The notes beneath the pieces are model-generated. The model was not told the DNA's origin. It did no database searches and saw nothing but the letters and a program-made list of their open reading frames with translations. Of a stretch of 64,000 nucleotides of DNA, positions 1 to 8,937 are shown piece by piece. How positions within the stretch are numbered: position 1 is the stretch's first letter; every line of letters begins with the position of its first letter. The stretch is taken from the NCBI RefSeq assembly GCF_900104625.1, contig NZ_FNVZ01000005.1, forward strand, positions 496,001 through 560,000, written 5' to 3'. Position numbers and translations under genes: made by a program. The DNA comes from Leptotrichia massiliensis. GTDB taxonomy: Bacteria > Fusobacteriota > Fusobacteriia > Fusobacteriales > Leptotrichiaceae.

Positions 1-393
1 ACAATTTTGATAAACAGCTGTGAAGATTTTGTTGATAAAATGGATAATCAGAAAATTAGTATGACAACCTTTATAAAAGGTGATTTAGGAAAATTAAAAA
101 AAGCGCAGCAAAATATTTTAGTGGCTTCAGCTAACTTCCAGAAAGCAATTGCAAACGAGAAACAGCTAAAAAAAGAGAATTACACAAAAGAAAAATTGGA
201 AATATTTAACAAACAGCTTGCAGAATTTGAAAAATCAGTTACAATATTTATTAAGGAAATTGAGAAAAGCAAGTCGATGAGCAAGAGCGAGATTGAGAAG
301 AAAGTTTATACGGAGGATATGACTGGGACTCCGAATGATGTAATTAAGAAGTATAATAAACTGATAAATGATTATAATAATTTGATGAATTAA
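1..393 (+). CDS. Partial putative lipoprotein (5' end outside window)
   Basis: The reading frame is open from the first base, so the gene probably begins upstream of the window. The TTG at position 7 is unlikely to be the true start. The first visible residues (T-I-L-I-N-S-C-E-D) resemble the end of a lipoprotein signal peptide with a lipobox-like INSC. The mature part would be about 125 residues, Lys/Glu-rich, helical and with likely coiled-coil stretches, ending in a Tyr/Asn-rich segment. I do not recognise the family with confidence; it vaguely recalls small DUF3053-type lipoproteins. No clear terminator follows. Confidence 0.6.
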   Translation, partial: TILINSCEDFVDKMDNQKISMTTFIKGDLGKLKKAQQNILVASANFQKAIANEKQLKKENYTKEKLEIFNKQLAEFEKSVTIFIKEIEKSKSMSKSEIEKKVYTEDMTGTPNDVIKKYNKLINDYNNLMN

Positions 394-491
394 CTATTTA
401 TTGCTTTAATATTGCCGATTTTATTTCCAAAAAAATTAAATAAATAAAAATTTAATTTACTTAACAAATTATATAGAAAAAAAGGAGAACC

Positions 492-1052
492 GTGAAAAAG
501 AAATTAACAAGATTAGGAAAATTTATAAGTTTGATTTTAAGGCATAAGCCTGAGATGATTGGAATTGAACTGGATAGGAATGGATGGGCTAATGTAGATG
601 AGCTTATTAATGGAATAAGTCGCTCTGGAGATGTTGAAAATGGAAAAGAGGAACGGATAAATTTTGAAATTTTGGAGGAGATTGTAAGGAATAACAGTAA
701 AAAGAGATACGAATTTAATGAGGATTTTACAAAAATTAGGGCTTGTCAAGGGCATAGCATAGATGTTGACTTAGAATTGAAAGCTGTTAAGCCTCCTAAA
801 ATTTTGTATCATGGGACAGCGGATAGATTTTTGGAGCAGATAAAAAAAGAGGGGTTAAAAAAGAAAAGCAGGCAATTTGTACATTTGTCAGAGACAGAAG
901 AAACGGCATATTCTGTTGGTCAACGCCACGGAAAACCATTTATAATAAAGGTTTTGGCGGAAAAAATGTATGAAGATGGGAAAAAATTTTTTATTTCAAA
1001 AAATGGCGTTTGGTTGACTGATGATATTGAAGTGAAATATTTGGAATTTTAA
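492..1052 (+). CDS. kptA: RNA 2'-phosphotransferase, Tpt1/KptA family
   Basis: This enzyme family moves an internal RNA 2'-phosphate to NAD+, giving ADP-ribose 1''-2''-cyclic phosphate. In eukaryotes it finishes tRNA splicing; the bacterial substrate is unclear. The 186-residue length fits the family. Visible motifs in order are the N-terminal LILRHKPE (Arg17-His18), a winged-helix segment with GWANVDELI, RACQGHS near residue 83, LYHGT near residue 109 for NAD binding, and FVHLSETEETAYSVGQRHG in the C-terminal lobe. These match the Arg-His-Arg-Arg core of Tpt1. The start is GTG at 492, preceded by GGAG at 484-487. It appears to be a single-gene unit ahead of the oxidoreductase. Confidence 0.9.
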   Translation: MKKKLTRLGKFISLILRHKPEMIGIELDRNGWANVDELINGISRSGDVENGKEERINFEILEEIVRNNSKKRYEFNEDFTKIRACQGHSIDVDLELKAVKPPKILYHGTADRFLEQIKKEGLKKKSRQFVHLSETEETAYSVGQRHGKPFIIKVLAEKMYEDGKKFFISKNGVWLTDDIEVKYLEF

Positions 1053-1113
1053 AATAAATTATCAAACCATTTTATTAATATAAAAAACAGAAAGATGAAA
1101 GAAGGGATTTTTT

Positions 1114-2094
1114 ATGAAATTGGGAATTGTTGGTTCAGGGATGATTGTTCAGGAATTTTTGCCTAGTCTTGTTCGGTTGGAAGGGCTGGAAATCGTGGGG
1201 ATACAAGGGACAAAAAAGAGTATTGGAAAAGTTGAGGAAATTTGTGTAAAATATGGTATTTCGAAATTTACTGATGATTTTAATAAACTTTGTGAATTTG
1301 GGATTGACACTGTTTATATTGCTGTTCCGAATTTTTTACATTTTGAATATTGTAAAAAAGCATTGGAAAAAGGTCTGAATGTTATTGTTGAAAAGCCGAT
1401 GACAACTAATTATAGACAAGCTAAAGAATTGTCAGATTTAGTAAAGGAAAAAAAACTATTTTTATTTGAAGGGATAACGACACTTTATTTTGAAAACTAT
1501 AAAAAAATAAAAGATTGGATTGGGAAAATCGGAGATGTGAAACTTGTTCAGAGCCAGTATAGTCAGTATTCCAGCAGATATGACGCTTTTAAGAGAGGAG
1601 AAATTTTACCTGTATTTGATCCCGAAAAAGCTGGAGGAGCATTGATGGACTTGGGGCTGTATAATTTACATTATGTTTTAGGACTTTTTGGAAAGCCTGA
1701 AAATGTGAAATACTATGCAAACACCGAGCGAAATATTGACACAAGCGGAGTTCTTATGGTAGAATACAAAAATTTCAATGCTATGTGTGTATGTGCAAAA
1801 GATAGCGAAGGAGAAAGAATAGGAGTAATTCAAGGAAGTAAAGGAAAAATAGTAAGTGAAGAGGCTCCGGGACTTGTCGGAAAAGTTACATTAAAAATGT
1901 ATGATGGAACAACAGAAAGCTTTGATGATGGATTTTCAAAAGATAGAGTTGTGCCTGAATTTAAAACATTCATTAGTGCAGTAAATGAAAATGACTTGGA
2001 ATTTTGCTATAAACAGCTGGAAAAAAGCCTTCTGGTAAGCGAAGTGCAGACAAAAGCTAGACTTGGAGCGGGGATTAGGTTTCCGCAGGATTAG
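1114..2094 (+). CDS. Gfo/Idh/MocA family NAD(P)-dependent oxidoreductase
   Basis: This 326-residue protein has the two-domain Gfo/Idh/MocA layout. An N-terminal Rossmann fold starts with GIVGSGMIVQEF, and the usual EKP motif (VIVEKPMTTNYRQAKEL) follows near residue 95. The C-terminal alpha/beta domain carries GGALMDLGLYNLHYVLGLFG, which holds the family's active-site histidine region. Members oxidise or reduce sugars, inositols or related cyclic substrates; the substrate cannot be told from sequence. The start is ATG at 1114 after AGAAGGGA. A glycosyltransferase follows 24 bp downstream, so the two are likely co-transcribed, which would fit a role in surface sugar metabolism. Confidence 0.85.
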   Translation: MKLGIVGSGMIVQEFLPSLVRLEGLEIVGIQGTKKSIGKVEEICVKYGISKFTDDFNKLCEFGIDTVYIAVPNFLHFEYCKKALEKGLNVIVEKPMTTNYRQAKELSDLVKEKKLFLFEGITTLYFENYKKIKDWIGKIGDVKLVQSQYSQYSSRYDAFKRGEILPVFDPEKAGGALMDLGLYNLHYVLGLFGKPENVKYYANTERNIDTSGVLMVEYKNFNAMCVCAKDSEGERIGVIQGSKGKIVSEEAPGLVGKVTLKMYDGTTESFDDGFSKDRVVPEFKTFISAVNENDLEFCYKQLEKSLLVSEVQTKARLGAGIRFPQD

Positions 2095-2118
2095 AAAATT
2101 GTAAAATAAGGAGGGAAA

Positions 2119-2868
2119 ATGGAAAAAGAAAAAGTTTCAATAATTGTGCCAATGTATAATGCAGAAAAATTTATTGGGAAAACAATAGAATCAGTGCTTT
2201 CACAGACTTATAAAAATTGGGAAATGCTTATTATGAATGATGTTTCAACGGATAACAGTCTTGCAGTTGTAAATGAATATGCAAAAAAAGATGATAGAAT
2301 AATGGTTGTAAATACTGAAAAAAATATGGGTGTTGTAAAAGGGAGGAATCATTTGATTGATTTGGCAAATGGGAAATATATTGCATTTTTGGATGCTGAT
2401 GACTACTGGCACAGTCAAAAATTGGAAAAGCAGATACAATTTATGAAGGAAAAAAATGCAGGAATTAGCTGTACAGAGTACACGAGAGTTAAGGAAAATG
2501 GCGAAAAAATCAATGAAGTTGTAATTAAATCGGAAATCTCCTATACTGATATGCTAAAAAATAACTATCTAGGCTGTCTTACAGTTATGTATGATGTGGA
2601 AAAAGTTGGGAAGCGGTATTTTAAGGAACTGGAGAAAAATGAGGATTATGTACTTTGGCTGGAGATTGTGAAGGATGTGAAAACGATTTTTGGACTCAAG
2701 GAAAATTTGGCTTATTATCGAGTACTGGATAATTCCCGTTCGAGCAATAAGGTTAAAACGGCAAAAGTTCGTTGGGAAATTTATCGAAAAGTTGAGAAAT
2801 TACCGTTTTTGAAGTCAGTTTATTATTTTTTACATTATGCAGTTAGGGCTGTGCTAAAAAGTAAATAA
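2119..2868 (+). CDS. Family 2 glycosyltransferase
   Basis: This is a GT-A fold inverting glycosyltransferase of 249 residues. The N-terminus SIIVPMYNAEKFIGKTIESV is the nucleotide-sugar binding segment, NDVSTDNS follows, and FLDADDYW near residue 95 supplies the DxD-like metal site. No membrane segment is evident apart from a mildly hydrophobic, basic C-terminus (FLHYAVRAVLKSK). The start ATG follows AAGGAGGG. It lies 24 bp behind the oxidoreductase, so the pair probably forms an operon for a cell-surface glycan. Donor and acceptor are unknown. Confidence 0.88.
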   Translation: MEKEKVSIIVPMYNAEKFIGKTIESVLSQTYKNWEMLIMNDVSTDNSLAVVNEYAKKDDRIMVVNTEKNMGVVKGRNHLIDLANGKYIAFLDADDYWHSQKLEKQIQFMKEKNAGISCTEYTRVKENGEKINEVVIKSEISYTDMLKNNYLGCLTVMYDVEKVGKRYFKELEKNEDYVLWLEIVKDVKTIFGLKENLAYYRVLDNSRSSNKVKTAKVRWEIYRKVEKLPFLKSVYYFLHYAVRAVLKSK

Positions 2869-2948
2869 AATATTTTGGAAAAAGGAAATGTAAATGAAAA
2901 ATAATCTATTAAAAGCTTTTTTGAAAGAAAAATAATAAAGAATATTTT

Positions 2949-2977
2949 TTGACACACAGAAAAAAATATGCTAACAT
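2949..2977 (+). promoter_or_regulatory. Sigma-A-type promoter of the glycine riboswitch transcript
   Basis: TTGACA at 2949-2954 and TAACAT at 2972-2977 are separated by 17 bp. Transcription would start near 2984, about 20 bases ahead of the first glycine aptamer. Confidence 0.75.
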
Positions 2978-3002
2978 ATAGAAAAGTGAATAATTTGGAT
3001 GA

Positions 3003-3190
3003 AGGTATGAGGAGAGATTTTGTCTCATTTATAAATTTTGTAAATGTAGAATAAAACACCGAAGAAGTGACTCTTTCAGGTAAAAGGACTCATAGTGGAC
3101 GAGCCTCTGGAGAGACTGTCTTAAATGACGGCACCGAAGGAGCAAAGGAATTTTTATTCCCTAAACTCTCAGGTAAAAGAACAGAGAATA
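3003..3190 (+). promoter_or_regulatory. Tandem glycine riboswitch
   Basis: Two glycine aptamers lie head to tail. In the first, TATGAG (3006-3011) pairs with CTCATA (3089-3094) as P1, and the conserved core CACCGAAGAAG and TCAGGTAAAAGGAC lies between them. In the second, CTCTG (3105-3109) pairs with CAGAG (3182-3186), enclosing GGAGAGAC, GGCACCGAAGGAGCAAA and CTCTCAGGTAAAAGAACAGAG. The short linker is GTGGACGAGC-like. This is the classic tandem arrangement. It sits between a promoter and a terminator and leads into a Na+/amino-acid symporter gene, so it should tune uptake to intracellular glycine. Confidence 0.93.
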
Positions 3191-3246
3191 ATACATATAA
3201 AATTATGGATTTTATATTTCTTTTTTTATATAAAAGAAATTTTAAG

Positions 3247-3290
3247 AGGTTGTCTTGACTTTATTTAAGTAAAAGACAGCCTTTTTCTTT
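3247..3290 (+). terminator. Intrinsic terminator, likely the riboswitch expression platform
   Basis: AGGTTGTCTTGACTT (3247-3261) pairs with AAGTAAAAGACAGCCT (3267-3282), and a T-rich tract follows. It lies between the aptamers and the symporter start. The hairpin ATATAAAAT/ATTTTATAT (3196-3217) upstream could take part in switching. Confidence 0.8.
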
Positions 3291-3378
3291 GATTTATAAT
3301 AAAATTTGTATTAAAACGCTTTAAGCTTTTCTATCCATTCTAAAATTCAGAAATAAAAAACGAAGGAGAAGGATTTAG

Positions 3379-4722
3379 ATGTTAGAAATTATTAAAAATT
3401 TTAATGAATTTTTTTGGGGAGTTATTTTAATTGTTTTGTTAGTTGGAACAGGAGTATTTTATACATTTCGACTGAAATTTATTCAAGTTAGGGAGTTTAA
3501 GAGCGGTTTGAAACAGTTGACAAGCGGGTTTGACTTGAGCGGAGAAAAGGCGGATAATAATGGGATGTCGTCGTTTCAGGCTTTAGCAACGGCTATTGCA
3601 GCACAAGTTGGAACAGGAAATCTCGCAGGAGCGGCAACAGCGATTGTATCAGGAGGTCCAGGGGCAATATTCTGGATGTGGGTAAGTGCATTTTTTGGAA
3701 TGGCAACTATCTATTCAGAAGCTGTATTAAGTCAGATTTTTAAACAGAAAAAAGATGGAGAAATGACGGGAGGCCCAGCATACTACATTGAAACATTATT
3801 TAAAGGAGGAAAAGCGGCCAAATTTCTGGCAGGATTCTTTGCGGTTTCATGCGTACTGTCTTTAGGATTTATGGGAAATGCGGTTCAGGCAAATTCAGTA
3901 GGAGATGCTTTTCATAATGCTTTTCATGTTCCGACAGTTATAACAGGTATATTTTTGGCAATTTTATCTGGATTTATATTTTTTGGAGGAGTAAAAAGAA
4001 TTGCTTCAGTTACTGAAAAAATAGTTCCTATTATGGCAGTTCTTTATGTTGTAATATGTCTGTTCATCATTGTGTTAAATATTGGAAATGCAGGTTTGGC
4101 ATTTAAAGCGATTTTTGTGAATGCTTTTTCGACAAAGGCAGTTTTAGGTGGATTTTTAGGAATGGGAATAAAAAAAGCGATAAGATTTGGAGTGGCAAGA
4201 GGATTATTCTCAAATGAGGCTGGAATGGGTTCAACTCCGCATGCTCACGCAATTGCAAAGGTTAAAAATCCTGAAGATCAAGGGCATGTTGCAATTGTCA
4301 CAGTTTTTATTGATACTTTTGTAATTTTGACATTATCAGCATTAGTAATTTTGATTGCAGACGGAAAAGCGGATGGAACTGGGATTTCATTGACACAACA
4401 GGCATTTCACGCAGTATTGGGGCATTTTGGAGTGATTTTTGTTGCAGTTGCATTATTCTTTTTTGCATTTTCTACTATAATTGGATGGTATTTCTTTGGG
4501 GAAGCTAATGTGAAATATCTGTTTGGTAAAAAAGCACTTAATATTTATAGAATTTTAGTAATGATTTGCATAATTGCCGGTTCACTTCAAAAAGTTGATT
4601 TAGTGTGGGAACTTGCGGATATGTTTAACGGTCTTATGGTAATTCCAAATTTGATAGCATTGATTTGTTTGCATAAATTGGTGGTTGAAGTTACAAAAAA
4701 AGATCCGTTGTTAGAGGATTAA
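3379..4722 (+). CDS. Sodium:alanine/glycine symporter (AgcS/AlsT family)
   Basis: This polytopic inner-membrane protein of 447 residues belongs to the alanine-or-glycine:cation symporter family, which imports small amino acids with Na+. Family hallmarks are visible: SSFQALATAIAAQVGTGNLAG near residue 65, GGPGAIFWMWVSAFFGM, the GGPAYYIE loop, and the conserved SNEAGMGSTPHAHA segment near residue 277. Length matches the family. The start ATG at 3379 follows AAGGAGAAGG. The tandem glycine riboswitch directly upstream supports glycine as a physiological substrate. A terminator follows the gene. Confidence 0.93.
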   Translation: MLEIIKNFNEFFWGVILIVLLVGTGVFYTFRLKFIQVREFKSGLKQLTSGFDLSGEKADNNGMSSFQALATAIAAQVGTGNLAGAATAIVSGGPGAIFWMWVSAFFGMATIYSEAVLSQIFKQKKDGEMTGGPAYYIETLFKGGKAAKFLAGFFAVSCVLSLGFMGNAVQANSVGDAFHNAFHVPTVITGIFLAILSGFIFFGGVKRIASVTEKIVPIMAVLYVVICLFIIVLNIGNAGLAFKAIFVNAFSTKAVLGGFLGMGIKKAIRFGVARGLFSNEAGMGSTPHAHAIAKVKNPEDQGHVAIVTVFIDTFVILTLSALVILIADGKADGTGISLTQQAFHAVLGHFGVIFVAVALFFFAFSTIIGWYFFGEANVKYLFGKKALNIYRILVMICIIAGSLQKVDLVWELADMFNGLMVIPNLIALICLHKLVVEVTKKDPLLED

Positions 4723-4733
4723 CGACAAATAAA

Positions 4734-4787
4734 AATATACTCAAAACTTAAAAGTAGAAAAATTTAAGGTTGGGTATATTTTTTTAT
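4734..4787. terminator. Bidirectional terminator between convergent genes
   Basis: AATATACTCAAAACTT pairs with AAGGTTGGGTATATT and is followed by T8. The reverse strand also ends in a T-rich run. It serves the symporter and the convergent methyltransferase. Confidence 0.8.
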
Positions 4788-4793
4788 TAAAAT

Positions 4794-5597
4794 TTAATAG
4801 TTATTTTTTTCGTAAGTATAAATTCCAAGTCGATTATTTACAATATAAAGCAATGGAATAAATAATTTTTTCCAACCAGGAAGATGATGTTTCATTTCAT
4901 CAGTAAAGTTGATAAGTCCAATTTGTTTTAATTTTGGATTCAATTTTATAATTTCGCTTCCATCTTTTACACCCCAAATAAATTTTGCTTTCATATTTTT
5001 TAAAGCGTCATGCTTGTCATTTAACTTAACGGTTCCTTTATAAATAAGATCAAAATGAGCTTCAAAAGAATTAAAATTATTAGTTAGTATCTCCAAAAAC
5101 TGTTTAATTTTTTGTTCTTCAAAGTACATTAATACGCCTTCTGAAATAATAAGTAATTTTTTTCCATTCAATTTAATTTCATTTGTCCAAGCTGAGTCAA
5201 AAGCTGATTTTGGAATATTTGTAACACGTTCATTAGGTTCAAAAAATAATTTTCGTTTTTCAATAACTTCAGGTAAATCAAGATTATACCATCTTATTTT
5301 TCCATTATCAATTCGTAAAAATCTTGTATCTAATCCACATCCAATAGATACAATCACACAATCTGGATATTTTTCTATAAACTTTCTTACTTCATTATCC
5401 ATTACTTTTGCACGTGAGAGTACACCATAATACGATGTCCAAGCATTTTTAAATTTTGAGAAATCATAATCTATCTGTGAAAGTATTTCTAAAGACTTTT
5501 TATCATTCAAAATTGGTTTTAGGCTTTTAGCATCAGTAGCTCTCATATACAAAGTAATAAGCATAGTTTCAGAAATGTTGTTTAAATTTATTTTCAT
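4794..5597 (-). CDS. Class I SAM-dependent methyltransferase, LCM/Tcm O-methyltransferase family
   Basis: This 267-residue protein resembles the leucine carboxyl methyltransferase / Tcm polyketide O-methyltransferase group. Visible motifs are CVIVSIGCGLDTRF near residue 80 (SAM-binding motif I; the extended CGLDTRF is typical of the group), WYNLDLPEVIEKRK with the acidic loop, LLIISEGVLMYF near residue 150, and HLPGWKKLF near the C-terminus. In bacteria the substrates are usually unknown small molecules or carboxyl groups. The start ATG at 5597 is preceded by AGGAGGAATAAACT. It stands alone, convergent with the symporter. Confidence 0.87.
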   Translation of the reverse strand: MKINLNNISETMLITLYMRATDAKSLKPILNDKKSLEILSQIDYDFSKFKNAWTSYYGVLSRAKVMDNEVRKFIEKYPDCVIVSIGCGLDTRFLRIDNGKIRWYNLDLPEVIEKRKLFFEPNERVTNIPKSAFDSAWTNEIKLNGKKLLIISEGVLMYFEEQKIKQFLEILTNNFNSFEAHFDLIYKGTVKLNDKHDALKNMKAKFIWGVKDGSEIIKLNPKLKQIGLINFTDEMKHHLPGWKKLFIPLLYIVNNRLGIYTYEKNNY

Positions 5598-5645
5598 AGT
5601 TTATTCCTCCTGAAAAATATTTTGAGAATCAAAGTATTCTAATAC

Positions 5646-5673
5646 ATTATACCTGAATTTTAGCAAAATGCAA
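5646..5673 (-). promoter_or_regulatory. Promoter of the LCM-family methyltransferase
   Basis: On the minus strand TTGCAT (5673-5668) and TATAAT (5651-5646) are 16 bp apart, about 45 bp upstream of the start codon. Confidence 0.6.
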
Positions 5674-5772
5674 ATTTAAATATAAAAAAATAAGAAAAAA
5701 TTATTATTAATCAAATGATAAGCAAATAGGTAAATAAGTTTTTGTGTTTTTAATTTTCTTTAATTTTTAAAT

Positions 5773-5801
5773 TTGTAAAAATTACGAAAAAATGGTATAA
5801 T
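5773..5801 (+). promoter_or_regulatory. pnp promoter with extended -10
   Basis: TTGTAA (5773-5778), a 17-bp spacer ending in TGG, and TATAAT (5796-5801). Transcription would start near 5808, leaving a leader of about 115 bases before pnp. Confidence 0.75.
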
Positions 5802-5809
5802 TATAAAAA

Positions 5810-5899
5810 TTTTAAGAAGGTATTTTGAGTAAGTAATTGTAAAGTTTTTTATTAAAAATTTGATGAAAGATTTTACTATTATTTGCTCCCTTCTTAAAA
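5810..5899 (+). promoter_or_regulatory. Structured leader of pnp mRNA
   Basis: TTTTAAGAAGG (5810-5820), at the very start of the predicted transcript, is exactly complementary to CCTTCTTAAAA (5889-5899), just before the pnp ribosome binding site. The closing stem is 11 bp with a 68-base interior. No T-tract follows, so it is not a terminator. In E. coli a leader stem is cut by RNase III and is needed for PNPase autoregulation; a similar role here is an inference. Confidence 0.55.
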
Positions 5900-5923
5900 A
5901 ATAAATAAATTTTAGGAGGAAAA

Positions 5924-8023
5924 ATGTTTGAAGAGAAAATTTATGGTTTTAATTTAGGAAACCAGAAAATTAAAATAAGTACAGGGAAAATCGCACGTCA
6001 AGCTGGAGGTTCAGTTGTTGTTCAATGTGGAGGGACAATGCTTTTAGTTACTGCGACTAGGAGCAAGGATGTCAGAGAAGGACAGGATTTTTTTCCTTTA
6101 ACAGTTGACTATATTGAAAAATTTTATGCATCAGGGAAATTTCCAGGTGGATTTATAAAAAGGGAAACTAAGCCAGGAACTGATGAAGTCTTGATTTCAA
6201 GATTGATTGACAGACCAATCAGACCTTTATTTCCGGAAGGATTTTTGAATGCAGTACATATTGTAGTTACGGTGCTTTCTTATGATGAAGTAAATTATCC
6301 AGAAAATCTTGCTACGATTGGAGTTTCTGCCGCTTTAGGATTATCAGATATTCCATTTGTAGGAACTGTGGCTGGAGTTACAGTTGGGTACATTAATGGA
6401 GAATACATCTTGAATCCGACAGGAGAGCAGTTGCTGGAAAGCGAAATTCAATTATCAGTTGCAGGGACAAAAGATGCTGTAACAATGGTAGAGGCTGGAG
6501 CTAAGGAAGTTTCTGAGGAAGTTATGCTGGAAGCGATTATGTTTGGGCATGAAAAAATTAAGGAAATTTGTGCAGAGCAAGACAAATTTTTAGAACAGTT
6601 TGATGTACAAAAATATGAATTTGAGAAAAAGGAAGTAGATTCTGAAATCAAGGAATTTATTGACAGTTTTGAAAATGAAGTTGAAAAGGCTATAATGACA
6701 CCAGGTAAACTGGAAAAATACGAGGCAATTGATAATTTAGAAATAGAACTTTTTGAAAAATATGTTGAAAAACTTGAAAATGAAGATAAAGAAATTGACG
6801 AAAATCTTGAAAAAGAATTTAAGAAATATTATAGAGATGTTGAAAAAAGACTTGTCAGAGATGCTATTTTATATAAGCAATATCGTGCTGACGGTCGTCA
6901 AACTACTGAAATCCGTCCAATTGATGTAGAAATAGATACACTTCCAGTACCGCATGGTTCTGCATTGTTCACACGTGGAGAAACTCAGGCATTAGTTGTT
7001 GCAACGCTTGGAAGTAAGGAAGACGAGCAAATTATTGATGGAATGGAAGATGAAACACGTAAAAAATTCTTCCTGCATTATAATTTTCCGCCATATTCAG
7101 TTGGAGAAGCTGGATTTATGAGAGCTCCTGGAAGACGTGAACTAGGACATGGAAACTTGGCAGAAAGAGCCTTAAAATATGTTATGCCAGATACAGACAA
7201 ATTCCCATACACAGTAAGGCTTGTTTCTGAAATTACAGAATCAAATGGTTCTTCGTCACAGGCTTCAATTTGTGGAGGATCGCTTGCATTAATGGCTGCT
7301 GGAGTTCCGATAAAATCTACAGTTGCCGGAATTGCTATGGGACTTATAAAAGAAGGTGAAACATTCACAGTACTTACTGATATTCAAGGACTTGAAGACC
7401 ATCTTGGAGATATGGACTTTAAAGTTGCAGGTACAAAAGATGGAATTACTGCGATTCAAATGGATATAAAAATTGAAGGAATCACAAGGGAAATAATGGA
7501 AATTGCTTTAAGACAGGCATTAGAAGGAAGATTGTTCATCATTGATAAAATGGAAGCAGTAATTAGTGAGCCAAGAGCACAAGTCGCTGAAAATGCACCA
7601 AAAATTGAGATTGTTAAAATTAATCCTGATAAAATTGCTGGACTTATCGGCCCAGGAGGGAAAGTTATTAGAGCAATTATTGATGAAACTGGAGTTTCAA
7701 TAGATATTGAAGATGACGGAACTGTTGCAATTTTTGGAAAAGAATCTGAAAATATGAAAAAAGCGCTGGAACTTGTCAAAAGACAAACTCAGTCAGTTGA
7801 GTTAAATGAAATTTATGAAGGAAAAGTTACAAAACTGATGAAATTTGGTGCATTTGTGGAAGTGTTGCCAGGAAAAGAAGGGCTTTTACATATTTCTGAA
7901 ATTAGTAATAAGAGAGTTGAAAAGACAGAAGATGTACTAAAAGAAGGCCAAAATGTCAGAGTCAAGGTAATTTCAATGGAAAGCGAAGACAAATTTAACT
8001 TGAGTATGAAAACATTGAATTAA
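5924..8023 (+). CDS. pnp: Polyribonucleotide nucleotidyltransferase (PNPase)
   Basis: This phosphorolytic 3'-5' exoribonuclease degrades mRNA as a trimer. The 699-residue length is standard. Domains in order are a first RNase PH domain (about 1-230; [31 protein letters not shown]), a helical linker, a second RNase PH domain (about 315-545; [36 protein letters not shown], then [21 protein letters not shown] and the catalytic Asp region [16 protein letters not shown]), a KH domain ([15 protein letters not shown], about 570) and an S1 domain ([30 protein letters not shown], about 630). The ATG follows AGGAGG. It is probably co-transcribed with pgsA and the YggT gene. Confidence 0.98.
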   Translation: MFEEKIYGFNLGNQKIKISTGKIARQAGGSVVVQCGGTMLLVTATRSKDVREGQDFFPLTVDYIEKFYASGKFPGGFIKRETKPGTDEVLISRLIDRPIRPLFPEGFLNAVHIVVTVLSYDEVNYPENLATIGVSAALGLSDIPFVGTVAGVTVGYINGEYILNPTGEQLLESEIQLSVAGTKDAVTMVEAGAKEVSEEVMLEAIMFGHEKIKEICAEQDKFLEQFDVQKYEFEKKEVDSEIKEFIDSFENEVEKAIMTPGKLEKYEAIDNLEIELFEKYVEKLENEDKEIDENLEKEFKKYYRDVEKRLVRDAILYKQYRADGRQTTEIRPIDVEIDTLPVPHGSALFTRGETQALVVATLGSKEDEQIIDGMEDETRKKFFLHYNFPPYSVGEAGFMRAPGRRELGHGNLAERALKYVMPDTDKFPYTVRLVSEITESNGSSSQASICGGSLALMAAGVPIKSTVAGIAMGLIKEGETFTVLTDIQGLEDHLGDMDFKVAGTKDGITAIQMDIKIEGITREIMEIALRQALEGRLFIIDKMEAVISEPRAQVAENAPKIEIVKINPDKIAGLIGPGGKVIRAIIDETGVSIDIEDDGTVAIFGKESENMKKALELVKRQTQSVELNEIYEGKVTKLMKFGAFVEVLPGKEGLLHISEISNKRVEKTEDVLKEGQNVRVKVISMESEDKFNLSMKTLN

Positions 8024-8060
8024 TTTAGAATATTACTATGATTTAGGGAGTGTGGAAAAA

Positions 8061-8615
8061 ATGAAAATGAATTTACCTAATAAATTAGCAACATTAAGAA
8101 TTATTTTGGTTATACCATTTGTGATTTTTCTAAGTTTAGCTCTGAAAGTCCCAGATAATGCAGCAGTTTCTGTGACGATGAGAATATTTGCAGCAATTAT
8201 CTTTGTAGGGGCATCTATTACAGATTATTATGATGGAAAAATTGCAAGAAAATATAATTTAATTACAAATTTAGGGAAATTACTGGATCCATTAGCTGAT
8301 AAAATACTTGTTATTTCGGCATTAGTAACGCTTGCAAAATTTAATCAAATAAGTCTATGGTTTGTAATAATAATAATTTTTAGAGAATTGCTTATAACTG
8401 GACTTCGTTCAATTGTGGCGGCTGAAGGGGTTGTTATTGCGGCAGAGAATCTTGGAAAATGGAAGACTGCTACTCAAATGGTAGCACTTACACTAATAAT
8501 TTTAATACCTTTTAATTTTACAATAAACAACATATTATTATTAATTCCGTTAATATTGACTATAGTTTCAGGAGTTGAATATGTTTTAAAATGTAAAAAT
8601 GTTTTAAATAAATAA
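8061..8615 (+). CDS. pgsA: CDP-diacylglycerol-glycerol-3-phosphate 3-phosphatidyltransferase
   Basis: This integral membrane enzyme makes phosphatidylglycerol phosphate from CDP-diacylglycerol, the committed step to anionic phospholipids. The CDP-alcohol phosphotransferase signature DG-x2-AR-x8-G-x3-D-x3-D is visible as DYYDGKIARKYNLITNLGKLLDPLADK near residue 60. Several hydrophobic segments surround it, and the length of 184 residues fits. I start at ATG 8061, because the Shine-Dalgarno AGGGAG (8045-8050) has proper spacing to it. The in-frame GTG at 8052 lies only one base from that site. The gene follows pnp by about 37 bp. Confidence 0.95.
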   Translation: MKMNLPNKLATLRIILVIPFVIFLSLALKVPDNAAVSVTMRIFAAIIFVGASITDYYDGKIARKYNLITNLGKLLDPLADKILVISALVTLAKFNQISLWFVIIIIFRELLITGLRSIVAAEGVVIAAENLGKWKTATQMVALTLIILIPFNFTINNILLLIPLILTIVSGVEYVLKCKNVLNK

Positions 8616-8667
8616 TAAAAGAAAACCTTTAAATTTTTTTCAAGGTTAAATTTTTGGAGGTACTATT

Positions 8668-8937
8668 TTGTATATTATTGTAGATATGATACTAAAAATA
8701 TTTGATTTATACACAATTCTTATTTTGCTAAATATTTTAGGAAGTTGGATTGATCCCTACAATCAAATATCGATTTTTCAATGGATTAGAAAATTTACAG
8801 ATCCTTATTTGAAAATGTTCAAAATAATAATTCCGATTGGAAATATGAATTTAGATATTTCTGGAATTTTAGGTTTAATGATACTAAAGGTAATAAGAGA
8901 AATATTTGTGAGAGTTGTTTTTATTGGAGGAATTTAA
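8668..8937 (+). CDS. YggT family membrane protein
   Basis: This small protein of 89 residues has two hydrophobic segments (about 5-25 and 60-80) around a conserved loop, NILGSWIDPYNQISIFQWIRKFTDPYLKMFKIIIP. That loop is the YggT-family signature, with W-x-DP and TDP-L-P-like spacing. The family is linked to cell-envelope and division functions but has no fixed biochemical role. The start is TTG at 8668, supported by TGGAGG at 8655-8660. It sits 52 bp behind pgsA, so it is likely the last gene of that transcript. Confidence 0.85.
   Translation: MYIIVDMILKIFDLYTILILLNILGSWIDPYNQISIFQWIRKFTDPYLKMFKIIIPIGNMNLDISGILGLMILKVIREIFVRVVFIGGI

Noticed and set aside
3067-3258. 63-codon plus-strand ORF
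   Set aside because: It lies inside the tandem glycine riboswitch and its terminator; the RNA structure explains the sequence and there is no ribosome binding site.
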